Of a stretch of 9,778 bases of DNA, positions 6,392 to 9,778 are shown one piece after another (positions within the stretch are counted from its first letter, which is position 1; each line of letters opens with the position of its first letter). Location: NCBI GenBank assembly GCA_937926325.1, contig CALAZQ010000054.1:1-9778 (forward strand). The letters run 5' to 3'. The notes beneath the pieces were generated by a model that did not search any database, was not told the origin of the DNA, and saw nothing but the letters and a program-made list of their open reading frames with translations. The position numbers and the translations under genes were made by a program. The stretch comes from an uncultured Planctomycetaceae bacterium. Its GTDB lineage: Bacteria > Planctomycetota > Planctomycetia > Pirellulales > UBA1268.

Positions 6392-6407
6392 AAACCGCGA
6401 CTATTTC
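6378..6407 (+). promoter_or_regulatory. Candidate secretin promoter, weak sigma-70-like
   Basis: TTGACC (6378-6383, 5 of 6 matches) and TATTTC (6402-6407, 3 of 6) are separated by 18 nt. A start near 6414 would give a leader of about 40 nt. The -10 is poor, so confidence is low. Apart from this, the hairpin over its -35 box and a 6-bp inverted repeat (ACCCGG 6320-6325, CCGGGT 6339-6344), I see nothing in 6282-6440. Confidence 0.3.
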
Positions 6408-6453
6408 TCCCGCCGCGATATCGGTTTTCCGCAATTCCTCCAGGAAATGACTG

Positions 6454-9192
6454 ATGGCCCGGCCCCGCGGTTTTGCACATCAGACGGCGTTTTCAGCGGC
6501 ATTAACGGTGCTGCTTGCGAACGCCCTCACTGGCCGGCCCGGCCATGCTGCCGATTCAGCACCGCCGCCGCAGCGTGCTGAAAAAACGTCAGAAGCCTTG
6601 CCTCCCGATGTGATCGCGGCAAAGCTTTCGGCCGAGGTGGCCGCCCGCCAGCTTGAGGCCAAGCGGCTGGCCGACAAGGATCCTTTGGCGGCACTTGAAC
6701 TTCTCGACAAGACGACCGAAGCCGTCGCTGCTGAGACCAGTCTGCCCGAGTCAACTCGGTCGCTGATCAGCCGCCGCCTGGAACGCACCCGCACCGACAT
6801 CGAGCAGGCCAGCGGCAAACGGCGGGCCGAGATGGAGCTCGACCGTCGGAACGCCGCCGTGAAAGCTCAGATCGACCGGGAACGTGGTGCCAAGGTCGAG
6901 GTCGATCAGCGGCTGGCCCGCCTGGTTGAAGAGTACAACACGCTGATCGATGAGCAGCGATTTGCCGAAGCCGAGGTGATTGCCAAGAAGGCGGCCCAGC
7001 TGTCGCCCGACAGCGTCGTCGCCCGACAGCTGCTGAGCCAGAGCCGCGTGATCCGCCGGCTCGACACCCAGAAGATGATCGCCAGCAGCAAGGGTGACGC
7101 CCTGCTGGACGTGGTCGAAGATGCCGAGGCCTCCAGCGTGCCATTCGTCGGGCCGATCGAGTTTCCCGAAACCCGTGACTGGGAAGACCTCACCAAAAGC
7201 CGGGCCCGGCTGGCTGCCGAGGGCCGTTCGCGGATGACGCCGGCAGAGCTTGAGATCAAGCAGAAGCTTTCAACGCAGGTGAGGGCCGCCTATCGCGAGC
7301 GGCCGCTGGCCGAGGTGCTCGACGAGCTTTCCAAGCAGGCCGGGGTGCCACTGCATGTCGATCTGGTCGGCCTCGACAGCGAGGCGGTCAGCACCGACAC
7401 CCCGGTGACGATCTCACTCGACCAGACGATCTCATTGAAGAGTGCCCTGAAGCTGCTGCTGGAGCCGCTGCATCTCGACTATGTCATCCGCGATGAGGTG
7501 CTGAAGATCACCAGCCCGCGGCTGGTGCAGGGCGAGGTCTACAGCGTCTCCTATCCGGTAGCCGACCTGGTCATTCCGATTCCGAACTTCTCAGCTGACG
7601 GCCTGGGCATCACGGGTGCCCTGAACGAGGGCTACTCGCGGATGTCAGCCACCGACATGAAGGTTGAGGTCGGCCCCCCGCCTGCCGGTATCACCAACGG
7701 CATGGGCCTGCCACCGGCGGCCGGAGGGAGCAGCCCCAGCCCGAATGTGCTGGCCCAGCTGCAGGGCGGGTCGATGGGCGGGGGCGGCACATCGGCCACG
7801 CCCTCGTTCGGCAAGGCGGGTGGCACCCAGGCCGACTTTCAGTCCCTGATTGAGCTGATTCAGCAGACGGTCGCCCCCACCACCTGGAACACCGTTGGCG
7901 GCCAGGGGGCGGTCATGCCGTTCCAGACCAACCTCAGCCTCGTGATCAGCCAGACCCAGGAAGTGCATGAGGAAATCGCCGACCTGCTCGACCAGCTGCG
8001 GCGGCTGCAGGACCTGCAAGTCACGATCGAGGTGCGGTTCATCACCCTCGATGACTCCTTCGCCGAACGCATCGGCGTCGACTTTGACTTCAACATCCAG
8101 ACTGGTGTGGCCCAGCCGCTGAACATGACGGCGATTCCGACGGCGAGCAATGGCTCGCTCAACCCGTTCAGCCGGGGACTGACGGCCGCCCCGGGGGGAC
8201 CGTCGCAACTGGTGGGCCTCGACATTCTCGGTCAGCCGGGCGTGGCCACCGGGGGAACCGGAACCCAGGCTGGCGGTGGCGGTGGTGCGGCTGGCGGCGC
8301 CGGCGGTGCAGCAGGAGGCGGCGGGGGGGCAACCCAGGCCCAAACCCCGAGCTTCTTTTCCATTCCCTTCCGGCAGAACAGCTTTGGCCCCGGTACCGTG
8401 CCGACCATGCCGGGCCTGCCCGATGTCACCAGTTCGGCTGCCAATTTCGGCTTTGCGATCCTCTCTGACATCGAGGCCTATTTCCTGATTCAGGCGGCCC
8501 AGGGCAACACCCGCGGCAACATCATGCAGGCCCCGAAGGTGACGCTGTTCAACGGCCAGAACGCCTTCGTCTCCGACACCACCCAGCGGCCCTTCGTCAC
8601 CAGCGTCGTGCCGGTGGTCGGCGACTTCGCCGCCGCCCAGCAGCCGGTGATCACGGTCCTGTCCGAGGGAACCAGCGTGAATGTTCAGGCAGTCGTCTCC
8701 AGCGACCGCCGCTTCGTGCGGCTGACCCTGGTGCCGTTCTTCTCGGAGATCGGCCAGGTCGATGAGTTCCAGTTTGAAGGGGAACGCTCGACCTCTGCCA
8801 AGAGCAGCGACGAGAAGCAGGGCACCCAGGCCGACACCGGCGGCATGCTGCCCTTCCAGCCCGGCCTGTCGTTCCAGACGCAGGCCACCACCGAGCAGGC
8901 CTTCAGCTCCAATGGCACCACCATCCAGCAGCCGGAGTTCCGCTTTACGACTGTCACTACCACGGTCAGCGTGCCCGACGGTGGCACGGTGCTGATGGGT
9001 GGCATCAAGCGGATGCGGGAGGGCCGCAATGAGTATGGCGTGCCGATCCTCTCAAAAATCCCCTATGTCAACCGGCTGTTCAAGAACGTCGGCATCGCCC
9101 GCACCACGCAGAGCCTGATGCTGATGGTGACGCCACGGATCATCATCCAGGAAGAGGAAGAGGATAAACTGTTGGGAGTGGAAACGCCGTAG
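6454..9192 (+). CDS. Type II/III secretion-family secretin, outer-membrane channel
   Basis: This 912-residue exported protein of the GspD/PilQ family should oligomerise into an outer-membrane pore. Residues 1 to about 32 look like a signal peptide: basic start, hydrophobic TAFSAALTVLLANALTG, probable cleavage after GHA. Residues 40-260 are mainly charged helix, with a TPR- or coiled-coil-like stretch. Residues 272-354 form an STN-like domain (RPLAEVLDELSKQAGVPLHVD ... VIRDEVLKITSP). After a Gly/Pro/Ser-rich linker (about 416-459), a ring-building N-domain follows at about 462-518. The secretin domain runs from about 521 to 899: VTIEVRFITLDD, APKVTLFNGQNAFV, VSVPDGGTVLMGG, GVPILSKIPYVNRLF and SLMLMVTPRIIIQ. 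A Gly/Ala run at 600-626 lies in an extended loop region of that domain. AGGA lies 8 nt before the ATG. No GspE/F/G-like partner is nearby, so its pathway is unknown. Confidence 0.92.
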   Translation: MARPRGFAHQTAFSAALTVLLANALTGRPGHAADSAPPPQRAEKTSEALPPDVIAAKLSAEVAARQLEAKRLADKDPLAALELLDKTTEAVAAETSLPESTRSLISRRLERTRTDIEQASGKRRAEMELDRRNAAVKAQIDRERGAKVEVDQRLARLVEEYNTLIDEQRFAEAEVIAKKAAQLSPDSVVARQLLSQSRVIRRLDTQKMIASSKGDALLDVVEDAEASSVPFVGPIEFPETRDWEDLTKSRARLAAEGRSRMTPAELEIKQKLSTQVRAAYRERPLAEVLDELSKQAGVPLHVDLVGLDSEAVSTDTPVTISLDQTISLKSALKLLLEPLHLDYVIRDEVLKITSPRLVQGEVYSVSYPVADLVIPIPNFSADGLGITGALNEGYSRMSATDMKVEVGPPPAGITNGMGLPPAAGGSSPSPNVLAQLQGGSMGGGGTSATPSFGKAGGTQADFQSLIELIQQTVAPTTWNTVGGQGAVMPFQTNLSLVISQTQEVHEEIADLLDQLRRLQDLQVTIEVRFITLDDSFAERIGVDFDFNIQTGVAQPLNMTAIPTASNGSLNPFSRGLTAAPGGPSQLVGLDILGQPGVATGGTGTQAGGGGGAAGGAGGAAGGGGGATQAQTPSFFSIPFRQNSFGPGTVPTMPGLPDVTSSAANFGFAILSDIEAYFLIQAAQGNTRGNIMQAPKVTLFNGQNAFVSDTTQRPFVTSVVPVVGDFAAAQQPVITVLSEGTSVNVQAVVSSDRRFVRLTLVPFFSEIGQVDEFQFEGERSTSAKSSDEKQGTQADTGGMLPFQPGLSFQTQATTEQAFSSNGTTIQQPEFRFTTVTTTVSVPDGGTVLMGGIKRMREGRNEYGVPILSKIPYVNRLFKNVGIARTTQSLMLMVTPRIIIQEEEEDKLLGVETP

Positions 9193-9231
9193 CCGAAGCT
9201 GCGGCAGCCTGTTCCCCCGACGGTTGATCCA

Positions 9232-9621
9232 ATGCTCAAATTCTTCTGCCTGGCCGGAGCGTTGCTGGGCTTCATTGGTGTGGCGGCTGGCTCGTTCGGC
9301 GCTCACGGCCTCAAGGACATGCTCGAGGCCAACGGCCAGGCAGCCAACTGGGAAACGGCAGTCCGCTATTGCCTGTTCCACGCGGTGGTGCTGGTGGCGA
9401 TCGCGGGCCTGGCGGCCGCCCCGGGAGCCGGTTCAGCCGGCAGCCTGCTGACCGTAGCCGCCGGCTGTTTTCTCGCTGGCGTTTTGATTTTCAGCGGCTT
9501 CCTCGGGGTGCTGGCCCTGACGGGTATCCGCATCCTCGGGGCGATCGTTCCGATTGGCGGGGTGCTGCTGTTGGTCGGCTGGGCCGCCCTGGCCGCTGCT
9601 CTCTGGCGGCTCAAGTTTTAG
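9232..9621 (+). CDS. DUF423 (YgdD/YwdK-like) small integral membrane protein
   Basis: This 129-residue protein has four hydrophobic helices, at about 4-22, 46-62, 72-97 and 101-125. It shows the DUF423 signatures GSFGAHGLKD (20-29; the family usually has GAFGAH), a conserved His at 50 before helix 2, FSG at 87-89 and VPIGG followed by GWAAL near the C-terminus. The family is widespread and short; its biochemical role is not established. It starts 39 nt after the secretin stop on the same strand, so co-transcription is likely but gives no functional link by itself. No strong Shine-Dalgarno site is visible before the ATG. The usual FSGSLY reads FSGFLG here. Confidence 0.88.
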   Translation: MLKFFCLAGALLGFIGVAAGSFGAHGLKDMLEANGQAANWETAVRYCLFHAVVLVAIAGLAAAPGAGSAGSLLTVAAGCFLAGVLIFSGFLGVLALTGIRILGAIVPIGGVLLLVGWAALAAALWRLKF

Positions 9622-9647
9622 CGCATATCCGGCCTCCGTGTGTCGCC

Positions 9648-9725
9648 GGCTCGGGGGCGGCAAAAGTCTCGTCGCGGGGCGAGGATACGCCCAACGCTCC
9701 TCGAGCGTTCGCCGACCCCCGAGCC
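9648..9725. repeat. Interrupted inverted repeat related to the left-end element
   Basis: GGCTCGGGGGCGGC (9648-9661) pairs with GCCGACCCCCGAGCC (9711-9725) except for one bulged base. The 49-nt interior holds a 6-bp hairpin: AACGCT (9693-9698) and AGCGTT (9704-9709). The outer sequence GCCGGCTCGGGG(G)CGGC at 9645-9661 matches 92-107 apart from one G. It lies 26 nt past the DUF423 stop and may also serve as that transcript's 3' structure. The remaining bases to the window end show nothing recognisable. Confidence 0.6.
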
Positions 9726-9778
9726 TACCTTTCCTGAATTGTCTGATCGCGGCTCGTTCTCACTCGGACGCGGTCTAG

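Noticed and set aside
8254..8340. Possible frameshift or assembly error in the G-rich run of the secretin gene
   Set aside because: The frame is open and recognisable secretin motifs continue in the same frame on both sides, so the run is real coding low complexity.
7645..8343. 232-codon minus-strand frame opposite the secretin gene
   Set aside because: Antisense shadow over the Gly-rich and secretin-core coding sequence; no start signal or motif.
6454..9621. A complete type II secretion or type IV pilus locus
   Set aside because: Only the secretin is present; the following gene is DUF423 and no ATPase, inner-membrane platform or pseudopilin gene is in the window.
9554..9778. Plus-strand open frame running off the right edge
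   Set aside because: It overlaps the DUF423 gene out of frame and crosses the inverted repeat at 9648-9725; composition gives no support.
1..9778. CRISPR array, tRNA or rRNA gene, integrase, defence or toxin-antitoxin module
   Set aside because: I saw no regularly spaced direct repeats, no cloverleaf or rRNA signature, and no gene of those families; all long frames are explained by sdhCAB, the signalling protein, the secretin and DUF423.

Overview
This window is GC-rich bacterial chromosome with six protein-coding genes in two divergent groups. Phylum Planctomycetes is the best guess. It rests on the secretin architecture (helical N-terminus, STN-like domain, Gly-rich insert) and on the PAS-GAF-degenerate DHp-receiver regulator. 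It is an inference; no rRNA or other marker gene is present.

Layout. Positions 1-322 hold no convincing gene, but do hold a large interrupted inverted repeat, a dispersed 41-bp repeat and a terminator-like hairpin. Positions 323-4068 (minus strand) are a complete three-gene succinate dehydrogenase operon, sdhC-sdhA-sdhB, of the dihaem Bacillus/Wolinella type. Positions 4069-4376 are a divergent control region with two back-to-back sigma-70-like promoters, palindromes and a tandem 11-bp repeat. Positions 4377-6149 (plus) encode a PAS-GAF-receiver signalling protein with no kinase ATPase domain. Positions 6150-6453 are a structured intergenic region with compound palindromes and a possible promoter. 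Positions 6454-9192 (plus) encode a large type II/III-type secretin. After a 39-nt gap, 9232-9621 encodes a small DUF423 membrane protein. Positions 9622-9778 hold another inverted repeat, whose outer end matches that of the left-hand element.

How the genes relate. SdhCAB form one membrane enzyme linking the TCA cycle to the quinone pool. The signalling protein is transcribed divergently from a shared promoter region and is a plausible but unproven regulator or co-regulated partner. The secretin would form an outer-membrane channel. None of its usual export partners (GspE/F/G or PilM-Q) lie in the window, so its pathway cannot be named.

The genes belong to recognisable families, and I see no new multi-gene system. 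The unusual material is mostly non-coding: two families of intergenic palindromic repeats, a long structured sdh leader with a probable annotation-changing GTG start for sdhC, and a hairpin overlapping the candidate secretin promoter.
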